Below, one piece after another: positions 63,974 through 64,000 of a stretch of 64,000 nucleotides of DNA. The DNA lies in contig NZ_PPDB01000007.1 of the NCBI RefSeq assembly GCF_002959855.1, forward strand, positions 682,001-746,000, in the 5' to 3' direction. This DNA is from Veillonella denticariosi JCM 15641 (lineage in GTDB: Bacteria > Bacillota > Negativicutes > Veillonellales > Veillonellaceae). Each line of letters starts with the position of its first letter. Positions within the stretch are counted from its first letter, which is position 1. The notes under the pieces are model-generated. The model was given only the letters and a program-made list of their open reading frames with translations. It was not told the DNA's origin and made no database searches. Position numbers and translations under genes: made by a program.

Positions 63974-64000
63974 AAGATCCTCCCTTTAATTCCTTCAGTA

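Noticed and set aside
1-64000. CRISPR array, phage or complete insertion sequence
   Set aside because: No regularly spaced repeats, integrase, transposase or phage structural genes were seen anywhere in the window.

Overview
The window looks like chromosomal DNA of a Veillonella-like member of the Negativicutes. This is an inference from gene content and sequence style: moderate to low GC, strong AGGAGG ribosome binding sites, a DUF3793 gene beside a flavodoxin, a GlnS-type glutaminyl-tRNA synthetase in an otherwise Firmicute-like gene set, and ECF vitamin transporters. No 16S gene is present, so the genus is not proven. Almost every gene is on the minus strand; only guaC and a glutaredoxin-like gene are on plus. 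There is no phage, no complete insertion sequence and no CRISPR array.

Region 1 (1-13,200) is an anaerobic purine/urate degradation cluster of the xdhD-hyuA-ygfK-ssnA-arcC-ygeW-ygeY-ygeX type. Reading along the minus strand it runs: a YheO/DauR-type PAS regulator, diaminopropionate ammonia-lyase, an M20 hydrolase, a knotted carbamoyltransferase, carbamate kinase, an SsnA amidohydrolase, a short YgfK-like iron-sulfur protein, a hydantoinase-like amidohydrolase, an XdhD-type molybdenum hydroxylase and a purine permease (cut by the window edge). Together these could import a purine, hydroxylate and open its rings, release ammonia and pyruvate, and make ATP from carbamoyl phosphate. A 19-bp palindrome sits next to the promoter of the regulator gene.

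Region 2 (13,300-25,100) is mixed housekeeping: flavodoxin plus DUF3793, an exported protein of unknown function, glnS, a 2-hydroxyacid dehydrogenase, mscL, an OLD-family ATPase/TOPRIM protein with an embedded C2H2-like zinc finger, an EamA transporter, thrC, a Dyp peroxidase and tRNA-Lys(CTT).

Region 3 (25,100-31,300) holds moaA and a MOSC protein (molybdenum cofactor), a second purine/xanthine permease, and fhs-fchA. The last pair could turn the one-carbon unit from purine breakdown into formate plus ATP.

Region 4 (31,400-39,600) is a dicarboxylate/tartrate module: two paralogous DASS-type transporters, the two subunits of an Fe-S hydro-lyase resembling L(+)-tartrate dehydratase, two paralogous AraC regulators, a SemiSWEET and a cupin. 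A 16-codon cupin remnant and matching terminators show a cupin-AraC unit was tandemly duplicated. The ttdA and SemiSWEET promoters share one architecture.

Region 5 (39,600-45,100) has moeA, a MocA/MobA-MobB fusion and thiT in one overlapping operon, a divergent guaC, and an MFS transporter. The cofactor genes could serve the XdhD enzyme.

Region 6 (45,200-57,500) is amino acid biosynthesis: an arginine operon (M20 hydrolase, argF, argC, argB, argD), a second M20 amidohydrolase, a metallophosphoesterase, and ilvB-ilvN with a beta-carbonic anhydrase.

Region 7 (57,500-64,000) has a glutaredoxin-like gene, folT with two poorly known genes, tRNA-Arg(CCG), a low-molecular-weight tyrosine phosphatase, an iron-sulfur flavoprotein, a DUF4198 exported metal-handling protein behind a 28-bp palindrome, and typA/bipA.
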